A stretch of 64,000 nucleotides of DNA from Phragmites australis (taxonomy: Eukaryota; Streptophyta; Magnoliopsida; Poales; Poaceae), in contig NC_084933.1 of the NCBI RefSeq assembly GCF_958298935.1, forward strand, positions 30,094,334-30,158,333, read 5' to 3'. A program made the position numbers and the translations under genes. Below are positions 50,480 to 62,393 of the stretch, piece by piece. Under the pieces are notes generated by a model that did not search any database, was not told the DNA's origin, and saw only the letters and a program-made list of their open reading frames with translations. Position 1 is the first letter of the stretch. Each line of letters begins with the position of its first letter.

Positions 50480-53400
50480 GTGAGAGAGAGAGCCAAGTAT
50501 CTTAACCAGCTAGACTACAACGGAGAATTTTTTTTTGGCTGACTTCGCACAAAAATGAATTACATAAAGGAATTATCAATAGTGTGATAGGTAGGGATTG
50601 ATAATTAAAATAGTGAACATCACCTCATCAGCTTCATCATCTTCAGTGGATTTAGCTGAATCATTGCTTCTGCTGTCACTTTGGTCAGGTCTTCTTAGTG
50701 GTTGTTCGGCATCTTTAGATTCCATGGAATTTAAATTCGACGAGTGCTGTGCCAAAGCACTCAATGGAGCTGACTTTTTCTTCAAAAGTTCTTCTCGAAG
50801 CCAGTTAGGTACTGGAGGCTGGCACAAGAATCATTCAAAGTTAAACAGGTAGAAAGATCAGGAAGGGAAATGCATGGCAGCAAAAAGAGGTCGCATACTT
50901 TCTTTGATTTTTCTGCAACACTAAACAGAGTGTTTGGATCTGTAGGGAACACTTCTGTTACACTACCAACACCAAATGCTGCAGGTGGGACATAGTTTGA
51001 ACCAGAGACTGCTCCAAAAAGTGGTGCAGCATGCACAGAAGGATCCATCTGTAAGATCAAAAGAGTAGGCATCACTCATGTAAAGAAAATAAAACAGGAT
51101 AGGTGAATAATACAAACAGGTATAAACCTGTGCTGCTTGTGGTGGCACTGGAGCTTGAGGGAGAAACCCTACTGCAGGAGGCATCCATGAATGGGTGGAT
51201 GTTGCAACTACATCATGATTAGATGCTACTGATGGAGCAGCTGGGATACTAGAATTGTAATTTATATGGACTGGCATATCAGGAGCTTTCCTGCTATTAA
51301 ATTCCAAAGGTTGGTCACTTGGATCAACTGACTGTCGTTCATGCCCAAAAGGAGGCTGTTCCACTGAGGGAACATGCATACTAGGCGGAGCCCGTGGGAA
51401 TCCATCTTGAACAGACGAAGCAGTTGGAAATGGTTGTGCTTGCGAGCTTGGATATTGAGGCATAGCATTCCCATTACCTGTTATTACATGGCATAGTCAA
51501 AAAGAAAATTTTCTTTAAAATTATTGAAGTTTCAGCATGAATGTTGGACTGCTGGTAAGACAAACAAATGTGTTCATCTTCATATAATAGAAAAGGATAT
51601 TGCTCAAATACATTGTACTAGTGACCATTGGAGGAAATGGATGATTTCTGCTATTCACAGTTAAAAAGGATGATTAATCAACTATATTGCATCAGTGACC
51701 GATTTTTCTTTTCAGCTATAAGGACGATAAATATAATCAACATGACATACCACCAGTACTTATTGAATATTTGACAAAACCATAATCACTGATGAAGAAA
51801 TTCATCAGCATATAAGTATATTTATTTACTAATATGTGTTTTCCTCCATTTGGTAGAGGCCAACACAATAGATATATCCAACTCGTTGCTTCAAATACAA
51901 CGCAAATGAAGTACCCACAACAGATACTGGTAGCTAAGTATCAAGAGATAGGTGAAGTGCATTATACTCTTCATTCTAAAAATAGGGATGCTCTAGCCTT
52001 TTCATTTTTTCAGTCTTTCCATGGTCGAATCTGAAAACTTTCCCAGGAGGTTCAACCTATTATGATTCAGGCTGCACATACAATCAAATTGCCAAGCAAG
52101 GCATACCTGGAGCAGAAGAATAATTATAAGATACCTCCTGCTCATAGGTGGATGGAAATGAATCAAAATTCTTCGCTGGAGACACCATTGGACCTCTATC
52201 TGCAATACAATCTTCAGCTCCATTCTGAAACTTACACATCCACATGTAACACATATAGAGCAAGGGCAATAATATACTGTACCTAGCAAATGTTTTGTTT
52301 CCCTATGATGACCTGCCATTGGAAATGGCACATAGTCGTTACTTGATTGAGGAATTGGTGGGTGTAAAGGTTCTTTAACTTCTGTAGGCAGACCAGCTGG
52401 TTGCTGATACTGATCATGGTAACCATAATGATGATTTTCAGTTCTACTTGTGGATACAACATGCTGTTGAACCTGGCGGTTTTCCGTAACTGACTTAGCA
52501 GCAGCCCATGCTTTCGCCTTTGTAGCCCAATCTTCCTCATTGCCATGACCTTCCAGTTTTTTTGTTTTTTAAGGAAATAGAGAAACTTAATCATCATAAC
52601 AAAAAATTGAGTTCTTGCTGCAAGGTTTTTCTCTCCAAGAAGTCTCTCCAGAGTTAACGTATATGATGTTTAAAGTTTACTTCATTAAAAGTAGCCTAAA
52701 TAGATTTAACGCCCCCCCCCCCCCCCAAACAAAAAAAAAACTTTCCATGATTGGTCAATTAACTAACAAGACAATTGCATTTGCTAGAAACAAAGTATCA
52801 CAACAAAAATTATCAAGACATGATTATGTAAGAAAGTACGTCAAAGTTCAGAAGCAAGGGTTATGTGGGAAAGTACATGCATTATAACAGTGATATCCAG
52901 AATATTTGAAATACGATCAGTTAATATTGATTTAGCAACAAATGAACTCATGAAGAAAATATCCCCCCAGGACCAAGTTTATTACTCTTTTATAAACATT
53001 TGGAAATGGATGCATTTTTCCATTTTACATCGTACAATGTGTTTAGGCTTGATAATTTTCAAGGAAACATCTCATTCACATTCACTAATACGTTTTGGAT
53101 AGTGGTAGCACTCCAATAATCATCAAATGGTGCAAGGAAATTTCCAACCAAAACTAAGCTTTAGTACCAACACCATCGCCAGTATGGCCATGGTTGATAC
53201 ATACTTGTCAACTACTTCGGTAGCATTCTATGCAGTATCCAATACCTATTGAGGACTTCTGTTTTCATGAACGAGATTGAAATACATGTATAATTCAAAC
53301 TTTTTACGAAAAAAATCCTCGATGTGAAGCAATTAGGATTTTTAACACAAATGCCATATCAGAGTGCCCACATCATATTGTATTGATGCCATGTATCAAA

Positions 53401-54416
53401 AATTCAGTATCAACACAAGCTATGAAGTTCCTGTTGTAAATCATACTCAACATCATCTTGCAAAATTATATCTAAAGACGCATAGGCTTAGATAATATTG
53501 ACAAACCTGGATATCCATGATCCTGAGTCCATGAATGATTGGTCCAAGCCTACAAAATAAACAACGTTGGGGAACAAATTTCATATTCCATGAAAGTAGA
53601 GAACAAAGAAGCAAATGAAATAAAAAATAATGGGCAGATCATGCAGCCAGCCGCTTGGCTAAAAACACAAAACCAACTGAAGGTCACCTGACTGAAAGCA
53701 GAAAAGTCGAGATATACATCAAAGCACCTAGCTAAGACACAGAAAATAGCAAGCCTTAGATAGTAGAACCGTGCCATCTGCCATCGTATACCGTCATATC
53801 AACGTCAAATTACGCCCAGCAAGAGCATCATTGAATTGAATGGACTCATAAGCTTTCATCCAAACAACCTGGCACCACGTTTTGTTTGCTACTTGAAGTA
53901 GAACACACTTTCCATAAACCCTACACCTAGCAACTGACCTACGCTACAAACCCTAACACAAATCTCTTACCAGTGTTACCCAATGCCCCGATAAGGACGC
54001 TAACGCATCGCCAGCCATCTGTTTCAGAAAACGAACACTGGATACGTCCAACGTACCTGCCCCGGCGGCGGCGGAGGGTAGCTGGCCGGCGAGGGCTGGC
54101 CGGCGGCGTGGTGAGGAGGCCAGGGGTTCCCAGGCGCCGGTGGCGGCGGCTGCATCGGCATCGGCGGGGGCAGCGGCTGGTACGCGTACGGGTGCTGCTG
54201 TGGCAGCGGCGCAGGGTGGCGCTGGTGATGTATGTCGGGGGGCGGGCCCCACTGGCGGTGGTGCTGGGGAGGGTAGGGGTGGCTGGGGTGGGGAGGGTAC
54301 GGTGGCGGGGGCGCGGGATACCAGTGGGCGTTCGGGTGGGAGGGATGAGGCGGCTGCGGCGGCGGCGGCGTGTCGCCAGGGCCGGCGAAGCGGCGCTGCT
54401 GGTGGTACGCGTCCAT
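47083..54416 (-). CDS. Arginine/serine-rich nuclear protein, PNISR-like
   Basis: Probable splicing-associated RS protein. Exons: 54057-54416, 53507-53549, 52283-52549, 52107-52199, 51128-51477, 50899-51048, 50624-50818, 49818-49892, 49639-49705, 49290-49568, 48401-49214, 48253-48309, 47670-47738 and 47083-47125. They sum to 953 codons without a stop. Layout: a Pro/His/Tyr-rich first exon (MDAYHQQRRF, PPPP runs); WTNHSWTQDHGYPG and EEDWATKAKAWAAAK, which recall the PNISR/SFRS18 N-terminus; a Pro/Ser-rich middle; PVPNWLREELLKKK; a DEIEAARVAAINQEIKR helix; an acidic YDSDDDDEDEG patch; then Lys/Asp/Ser-rich disorder and RS repeats (SRRSRSRSRSPRERSR), ending TPVKRR. A 75-base segment (49215-49289) has intron ends yet is in frame. 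The acceptor at 52550 is purine-rich, so the start of exon 3 is less certain. The 5' leader has a CTGCT repeat (54507-54540). The family call is from motif memory. Confidence 0.82.
50446..50492. repeat. AG dinucleotide microsatellite in an intron of the PNISR-like gene
   Basis: A nearly uninterrupted AG repeat of about 47 bases, broken by GG and TG variants. A likely polymorphic marker. Confidence 0.9.
52712..52740. repeat. Poly-C then poly-A tract in an intron
   Basis: Fifteen C followed by AAAC and eleven A (plus strand), within intron 2 of the PNISR-like gene. Such runs are prone to length error in assemblies. Confidence 0.8.
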
Positions 54417-54686
54417 GGACGCGGACGCGGACGGGGACGGGGAGAGGAGAGGAGGCGCGAGCTGCGGAGAGGTGGAATTTTCTTCCCCTGCTGTCACTCT
54501 TACACCGGGTCGGTCTGCTCTGCTCTGCTCTGCTCTGCTCTGGTTTTGTTGCTTCTCCGCGAGGTTTGTGGTGCGCACACGGTTTGGGCTTTCTGGGCTG
54601 CCAGCCCCGCACAAGCTTTTGGGCATTTTTTATTTTTATATTTCGGAAATCAAAAAATTGTAAAACAGGCTGGCGATCTTCCGTTA

Positions 54687-54992
54687 GGTTAAAAAATAAA
54701 AAAAACACTGTATTTCATTGCTCTTAAAATTCAAAATACTATCAAAATAATCATGAAAATTCTGAAACAAGTATGTTGTAGAGGATAGTATGATCTCTCT
54801 CAAAAAACTTCAACTTAAACAAATAATTTTACAATAAAAAACAAAAAAGACAAATTTCATGAAAAAATTGTCTGAATCTTTTAAGAGATAGGTCATAGTA
54901 TCCTCCATAATATTTTTTTAATTTTTCATGACTATTTCGATATTATTTTAAATTTTGAAAGCAATAAAACGCACTGTTTTTATTTTTTAACC
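54687..54992. mobile_element. Foldback MITE upstream of the PNISR-like gene
   Basis: A left arm starting GGTTAAAAAATAAAAA and passing through CATTGCTCTTAAAATTCAAAA is mirrored by a right arm that in reverse complement reads GGTTAAAAAATAAAAACAGT and TTATTGCTTTCAAAATTTAAA. The arms are about 120 bases. It begins about 270 bases upstream of the PNISR-like ATG. Non-coding; a transcript would form a long hairpin. Confidence 0.65.
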
Positions 54993-55535
54993 TGTCGCCT
55001 ATTGTAAGAGCGACATCAAACATAAGGTACCCACCAACCTTTTTTTAATTGAATCAATAACACTATTTTTCTTATTAAATAAATTTTCAAAAAACTAATA
55101 TTATTAATTAAACTAAAGATGGTGAGTATATCCTTTAGGTTCACCAATTTACACCCCTAACGACTACCTCAACAGTCAACACTATCGAATGATAGTTTTA
55201 CTTAAAAACAGTCGATGATAATTGATTTGGATTAAACAGGCCAGTAGATACCAATGACCTCTTGAGTACAAGGCACGGAAGAAAACAGAAACATGGCAGT
55301 TAAGCATTAAGTAGCTGGACTAATGGAGTATGGTAGTTTCCATCATCAAAGTCTGGAACAGATTCAGTGATCAAAGCTGGAAATAACACAAGCCACAACA
55401 AATAGCACAAGTCCACGAGCCAGAAATATCTCAACACCGTCTCTAGGCTATTTCTACAAGAAAACTACTACATTCTCCAACTCATAGAGCACTAGTTCGT
55501 CTTGAGCCTGCCAACTCGAGTTGCTTGCAGCCAAC
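54993..55535. other. Intergenic, no gene seen
   Basis: AT-rich DNA between the foldback element and the MED7 relic. The end near 55535 probably contains the former MED7 3' UTR. Confidence 0.35.
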
Positions 55536-56864
55536 CTAACTAGTTTGGCTTCCATCTAAGACAAGCAGTGATTCCCCAAGTAGCTTTTGTGCCTCCTCTC
55601 TCCTCCTGAAGCAAGGAAATACCCATGGATGTCAGAATACTAGCATTGTACAGTCACAATTTACGATAACACCGGATGGTTTGAAAGCAAGCGATTAAGT
55701 TATAATGATCCTTAAGGGAGTAAGGGACGAAGGTTACTTGCAATATGTAAGCATACATACAGGATACCATATGAAATGTCTGTTCCCAATAGCAAAAGTC
55801 AATATTGTAGAATAGCATGTCCTCTATAATTTTCTATCAAAATCATCAGTTAACCATCTCCAGAAGTAGCTATAGTCTTCTTCTTCTTTACAACGACAAA
55901 GTTGCAATGCGGTCGTAAAAGAAAAAACACACACAAAAGGCTAATAATATAGAAATAGCATGATTATGCTGGATTAAAAGTTTGCAATAGTTGCGAACAA
56001 TAAGTCATGTTTGGCCGTCTGGACACAATCCATTTTCCCAACTCAAAATAACTAAGAATATACAAATACATATATGATTGGTTCAGTGTATAGTGGAGCA
56101 TTCTGGGGGACCAGCTAATATAATCAAAATAATGATAATAATGATGCATGCTTTTTTGTAAAGAGGCATTGAGAAAAGAGCTCAGAGGTCTACCCTGCCA
56201 TGCCAGATGAATATTCAAAACTTATGCAGCCAAGCTGAAGAAAGACTAGTCACTCACTGTTTTATGTCTTCAATTGCTTGCTTGTGGCGCTGTATTTGGC
56301 TCTCAAGCATGTGAATCAATGTGGCTCTTGCCTAAAAGATTTTCAAAAAATTAAGTACATTTTAGTGAATTGAAGAGAAATTCACCACGTGGAACAAAAA
56401 CTGAGGTTCACACCTGATGAGGTCGTAGGGAATTAAGAAGATGATGTAAGTTCTTGAAAATGAGTGAAATATCTTCTACCCTGCGAGCATACTGAGATGG
56501 TCTCTCCACTAAAATATCTGCCAGCTCCAATATATGTTGAAGCTCTCTGTTCAGGGTCCTTAGCTCCTTTTTGAAGTCTGAAATATAATCAGTTTTCAAA
56601 AAAAAAAAAAAACACCTCGATCCTCAAAGCTTGGCAGCACCACATCTGTCTAGGGGCCAGAGAGGCAAACCGCAGTCAGTTTAACAAAAGCAATATCACA
56701 CTATAAAGAAGATTATGATAAGCAACATACTGTGTAGGTAGCACCAAAGAGTTTGTATGGTCCATCAATTGGCGGTGGAGGATCTGGAGTAGATGAAGGG
56801 TCCTGCTTGTAATCCTTATACAGTTGGTAGTAGGAGGGAATGACGATGATGTGGCCATTGCCAT
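55536..56864 (-). pseudogene. MED7: Mediator subunit 7 (MED7), probably a pseudogene
   Basis: MED7 is a core middle-module subunit of the Mediator coactivator. Exons with clear homology: 56731-56864, about 56613-56649, 56414-56577, 56258-56331 and 55536-55605. Readable blocks are YYQLYKDYKQDPSSTPDPPP, DGPYKLFGATYT, TDVVLPSFEDRGV, DFKKELRTLNRELQ, ERPSQYARRVEDISLIFKNL, HHLLNSLRPHQ, ARATLIHMLESQIQR and RREEAQKLLGESLL. Lesions: the ATG at 56864 opens MAMATSSSFPP, but the frame shifts by one base before YYQLYK. After EDRGV the expected segment of about 10 residues (QLYPK region) and most of an intron are replaced by a 15-base T run that joins almost directly to the next acceptor. The Leu normally following RELQ is missing. 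The 3' splice sites are intact. Head to head with RPN8. Confidence 0.8.
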
Positions 56865-58152
56865 CCAGCCTTATGCTGCACAAAACCAGAATACCATATA
56901 CGTAATCAATTAATTTTTCTAGTCGTCAAATCAAATTACATAACCTCTCAGACGGTCAAGTCATATAAATGCAATTTTTGTTTTCTAGTGTGCTTAAGCT
57001 CAACAGATTAAATGTAAATTGAAAATACGGTACAAAGGTCAAAGGGGAAACAAAGCCAAACATTTTCGCATTACTGCCATACGGACAAATCCTCAGGCTA
57101 GTCAACTTCCTGAATGCAGTAGCGGTCTATACACCATATTACAAAACACTAAACTTCAGAAGCCTTCTAATTATGATTCATCAAAAGAGCAAAAGCAATA
57201 GTTAAGCACTTTACTCCAAGTACCATCGATCTAGCCAAGTACATCAATACAAATGCAATGAAAATTTTCACGATATAAAACATCACGGATGAATGATTAC
57301 CCTAGAAATATACAACTGGAATGAGATCAGTATCACTGACTACAACATGAAAGTCTCAACTAGTATAATCCTGCCCCTCCCCCCAATCTTAGAACACGAC
57401 GTACTAACCAAACACTTCGCAACCCCTTCCCTACCACCACACAACAATTTGAGCAACCAGCAATCCGGAGATGAGTGAGGCTGAGGCTAGTGCTGAGCAA
57501 ACATAGAGCGAGGCGAGAGAGAGATAAAGAAAGAAAGATATGGGGCGACTACCAGGACGAGTAGGGGGGTCAACTCACCGATTTTCGCGGCTGACACCAC
57601 GGGGAAGGGGAGCGCCGCCGCCGCCGCCGCCGGTAGGACGGAGGCGAGACGGAAACGATGCCGTCGACGGATCCAATTCCTCTGAGGTTGCGTTTGGCGA
57701 CGGGAAAAGAGGGGGGAAGTCGGAGAACAGTAGATTCCTAATACTAAATTATGAGGAGAGCACAAGATCTCCGTCCGCCGTCGATGAGTCGACGATGCCG
57801 ATGCGACGGAAAACCAGAACCCGGACCAGCCCGGTGGATGGGCGAAGGCCCAATTCGGATCCACCAAGGTCAATCTGAGACGATCATTTCCAATCAGACG
57901 GTGCGCAGAGCTGCAAGGCGAGTCCTTTTACGCTGCTCCCCTCGCACCAAGTCATAATTCAAAAACGAGCCCGACCTTCCGCATCCGCAAGAAAGGGAGG
58001 GAGCTGGGGGAAGCAAAGCACAGAGGCGGCCGGCGCAGCAGCAGCAACGACACAACTCTGCCAATCACACGAGCCGACACAGAGGAGGAGCGAGGCCGTG
58101 CGCCGCAGATCCGTGGTTGCGTTAGGGCTCCGGCAAGTAGGGGAGGGAGGAG
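56865..58152. promoter_or_regulatory. Shared upstream region of MED7 relic (minus) and RPN8 (plus)
   Basis: On the minus strand a GC-rich leader around 57580-57870 ends in AAAATCG|GTGAGT, a strong donor at about 57577. The acceptor GTGCAG at 56876 lies just before the MED7 ATG, so a 5'-UTR intron of about 700 bases is likely. On the plus side RPN8 starts at 58153 after a GC-rich leader. The gap of about 280 bases between the two GC-rich leaders probably acts as a bidirectional promoter. Inferred from layout, not from mapped transcripts. Confidence 0.5.
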
Positions 58153-61100
58153 ATGGACGTTGTGAAGGCGGCGCAGCTGTCGGGGCGGACGCTGGAGCGG
58201 GTGGTGGTGCACCCGCTGGTGCTGCTCAGCATCGTGGACCACTACAACCGCGTCGCCCGTGATACCCGCAAGCGCGTCGTCGGCGTGCTCCTCGGCACCT
58301 CCTCCCGCGGCTCCGTCGACGTCACCAACTCCTACGCCGGTAGGCGACCCTGCCTCTCTCCGCTAGGGTTTACGCCGGCCCAGGCATGTCCTCGTCCCTT
58401 TCCAGGGGGCCTGCGCTTCGTGCTGTGTCTAGGGTTTCGCGAATTCGGTTGTGTTGTGTAGATGTATATAGATCTACTGGCGTGAATTGCCGTGCTTTCA
58501 CATGATTAGATCTATGAAGTTGTTCCGGGGTAACTTGCTATATCCGCAACCTGCGGTGCGCTTGACGCCTGATTTTTGCAGTGCCATTCGAGGAGGATGA
58601 CAAGGATCCGAGGATCTGGTTCCTGGATCACAATTACCATGAGTCGATGTTCTCCATGTTCAAGAGGATCAATGGTATGCTGTTTCAGAACTCCGAGCTT
58701 GTTGGGCTTGCGCTATGTGATTGACTCTGTTGGCCCGATGAACTATTTCCTATGCAGCCAAGGAGCATGTTGTTGGCTGGTACAGCACTGGTCCAAAACT
58801 AAGGGAGAACGACCTGGATATCCATGCTTTGTTCAACAGGTATGATTCTGTGCTATAATCATATATCATATAATTGTTCGTTAAGTTCTGCCCTCTTATA
58901 AGTAGTGTTTTTGTTTAATCAGCTACAATTTTATTTATACCGTCCGAAGTTGTAAAACAAATGAATAACTTTTCAGGCAGGCTAGTACGACCGTTTGAAG
59001 TGTTGTTATGAATAACCTAGTTTCTGTAGCTTATTCACTCCCTTTTCACCTAGTTTTAATGATAGGCAATTGTTATGTGTGCTCAATTTTTTTGTTCTGT
59101 AATGCTTCAAGCCATGTGGGTTCTGGTAGATTTGAATTGTATCTTTTACTATCCTGCCAATGAAATTGTATCTGTTTCTCTCCTGCCAATGCAGTTCTGA
59201 TCTAGATTGTTGGCAATGAAACTAACATCAAGACAACAGTCAGCATGATAAATTTCCACCTGACTTAGTTTCAACACCGTAATTCCTCCACCACATACTT
59301 CATTAAAAGAATCAACTTGTTGGGTGAAGCTAAATCATGATTTTTTAGAGCTATTAGTATTAATACCTTCTAATGGTTTGTAGACCTAAAAAAAAAAACT
59401 TAATTTAAAACCTTGAAACGTCATATGTATTTTTTATCTATATTTTCTGTATCCTTTTTAAGGGGTGTCTGGTTGTGGTAATGAAAGAATTATTGGGTTT
59501 TCCTTGAAAAGTTAATTATGATGCCGTCGTCATTGGGTGCTCATCCTGTATTCCCTGTGGCATTCTTGTAGCAGTTAATTTGAATTCTTATTTTCAATTT
59601 GCAGTTATGTTCCTAATCCTGTCCTGGTGATTATTGATGTTCAACCCAAGGAGTTGGGAATACCCACTAAAGCGTATTATGCTGTGGAAGAGGTTAAAGA
59701 GGTAATTACGCGGTCCGAGAAGTTGGAGATTTGCTCTTGCTTGTTCAGTGTTTTAATGTACATGGTTGTCCTTTACAGAATGCTACTCAGAAAAGTCAGA
59801 AAGTGTTTGTCCATGTTCCATCAGAAATTGCTGCTCATGAAGTTGAGGAAATCGGTAAGGCTCATTCATCTGAAATTGCATGAGAAAGGGTATGCTTATT
59901 GGCATTTTAAGTCAGAGGCTATTGTTCAATCATGTCATCATGTAGGGTCTTCTGTTAGCCAAGTTCATATTCAGCAATAAAAATATTGATGCTAATTATG
60001 AGTTCTAGAGAGGAAATCATCCTGTCTTTGCTGCAATGGTTTGTTAACCGATATGCATTGTGCTGTCTTTAGGAGTTGAGCACCTTCTGAGGGATGTCAA
60101 GGACACAACAATAAGCACACTTGCAACAGAGGTAATATTTCAAGAGGGCAATTTACATGATGCTTTATTTACGCCACACCACTAATCTTTACGCCACACC
60201 ACTAATCTATCACCTTGTCAATGAAGGTCACTAGCAAGCTTGCAGCCTTGAAAGGACTGGATGCAAGGCTCAGGGAGATCCGAAGCTATTTGGATCTTGT
60301 AATTGAAGGGAAACTCCCACTGAATCATGAGATTTTGTACCATTTGCAGGTTAGTCTTTCTCGTAACGTGTCATATATTACTCTTAGCAGTTACATTTGC
60401 ATACCTTCGATTCCCTCGCTAGTCTTAATGATTCCTATTTGGATTTGGTCCTATCCAGAAGTTATCATGTGCTACATCCTTTTATTTTATTAAATGTTTG
60501 AGGTACACGGTACACCTCCATTCACAAGGCTACCAGGGTGAGCCAACTAATTGTATTAAACACTGAAAGAAAACTGAAACGTGCTTAGAATGTTTTCATT
60601 TTTTAAATGAAAGTTCAACAATTGCTTATGCATTGAAATGTACAGGCATTCTTAGTTCCCAGTGGTTTTGCAGCCACATAGATGTTTGATCTAATTTTGT
60701 CCATGCTTTCTACATATCGATTTTTTCAGAAGGGTTATTTTTCTGATCTTGTTCTTTTAGGCCAAGCTTTACATAGTTGTACCACACATAGTTATGCTTG
60801 ATCAGTTGATCTTCTAACTAGCGCCTGAAGTATCATTGCAATAATTTTTAATTCCGTCCAAAGTCTTTGTGAAGCGCTTGCAGATTGTTCCCATGGAGTT
60901 AGATGTATTCATTTCAATTCATTTTGCAGGATGTGTTTAATCTCCTTCCAAATCTCAACGTAAATGAGCTGATTAAAGCTTTTGCAGGTAATCCGTAATC
61001 ATGAATCTTGCCTTTGATTTATCATAATTGACCTCATATTTATATTTTCTGGGATTTCTTATCGCATTAGCCTTATGTTCCCTTTCCATCGTGCAGTGAA

Positions 61101-61411
61101 AACAAATGATATGATGTTGGTCATATACCTGTCTTCTCTGATCCGGAGTGTCATTGCACTTCACAACTTGATCAACAATAAGGTTGGTTGTTTCTATTTG
61201 CCTACGATAGCTGTTTCCAGTCCCTATCTGCATTCTGTCCCAGAATAGGTTATGATTATGCTTCCCTGTAGATTGATATCTTCTATTTTACATTTATTTG
61301 GGATGAAAATCTAAAATTGTTAATTTATTGTGATTCCAGATGCTAAACAAGGAGCACGAGAAGGCTGAGGATTCAAAACCAACCTCCATTCCTACTGCTG
61401 CTGGGAGCTAA
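58153..61411 (+). CDS. RPN8: 26S proteasome regulatory subunit RPN8 (PSMD7)
   Basis: Lid subunit of the 19S regulatory particle; it pairs with the deubiquitinase RPN11. Ten exons: 58153-58339, 58582-58674, 58758-58839, 59605-59701, 59779-59854, 60073-60131, 60227-60349, 60930-60987, 61097-61182 and 61340-61411. They form 310 residues (Arabidopsis RPN8a is about 308). The MPN domain runs from [17 protein letters not shown] to about residue 150. Where catalytic JAMM proteins have HxH plus Asp, this protein has [17 protein letters not shown], as expected for inactive MPN-minus RPN8. The C-terminal helices ([17 protein letters not shown], [26 protein letters not shown]) form the lid helix bundle. 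The start at 58153 ([17 protein letters not shown]) matches the family. No defects. Confidence 0.96.
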
Positions 61412-61848
61412 ATGCGATTTTGATCTCTGACCCATTGGTGTCCAAGAAAAAAAGGAACGTGTGACATGTTAGCACGGTTGCTCTTGAACCGATTTGTCTT
61501 GACCTTGAATGGACATTTTGATCTTTATTTTTTGTACGATGAGGTCAACGGCAAGAAAAACCTTTTACACTGTATGAGCTTTGGATCATACCTCAATTTT
61601 TTCTGTATTATTTCATCTGATGCATCACGTCTTGCCAGCCATAACCATCATGAAACATATCCACGTGCACGTAGAACAATCTCTTCCACCTCGATCGGAC
61701 GGACCCAAACGGCCACGCAGTGTGGCGTACGGAATCAGGTTCTCTTCCGCCGAGATATCCAACACACCGGTTTGATCTCTACCGCGGAGAGCCAGAGATC
61801 GCCGTCGCTCTCGAATCTCAGCCCATCGGCGTGTGCGTGTCAACTGAC

Positions 61849-62357
61849 GAGTCTTTGAAATTAACACCTAATTTACGTACTTTTCAGAATATAACATCGA
61901 GCATACGAATTTTTTCAGAATGTGACATCTACGCTAAAGAGGTTGGCGCGGAAGTGCGAATTTCTTAATTTCGGACCAGACTAATATGCCCCTGTGCAGA
62001 CTTATTTGGCGCGAAGGTTTCACAGTCCAGCGCCAGCGATGCAAAGAGTTTAGTGAGAGACTGGCTGGACGAGCTGTCCGCGCCAAAGGATTTAGCACGG
62101 AACTTCCATACTTTCACACCAAAGGGGTTGGTGCGGGTAATAAACAGTCTACAAGGGTATATTAGTCCGGTTCGACGGAGATAAACACGAAATTTGAGAA
62201 ATTCGCACCTCCGCACCAACTCCGCGCCAATCCCTTTAGCGCGGATATTATATTCTGAAGAAATTTGTATGCTCGATGTTATATTTTAAAAAGCACACGA
62301 ATTAGGTGTTAATTTAAGAGTGGCACGCGAATTGGATGTCAAATTCTGAAATTTGTC
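61849..62357. mobile_element. Mutator-like foldback element with 10-bp target duplication in the BSD gene leader
   Basis: The direct repeat GTCAACTGAC flanks the element at 61839-61848 and 62358-62367. Inside, long inverted arms match: the left contains ATTAACACCTAATT, ATAACATCGAGCATAC and GTGCGAATTTCTT, and the right carries their reverse complements. The centre has GGCGCG/CGCGCC-rich words. A 9-10 base duplication and long inverted repeats fit a Mutator-like MITE. It ends 36 bases before the ATG of the BSD-domain gene. Confidence 0.85.
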
Positions 62358-62393
62358 GTCAACTGACTGCGGCTCGCCTTGCGTCCCTCCCTC

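Noticed and set aside
53953..54727. Plus-strand open frames up to 239 codons
   Set aside because: Complement of the proline-rich first exon of the PNISR-like gene; composition effect.
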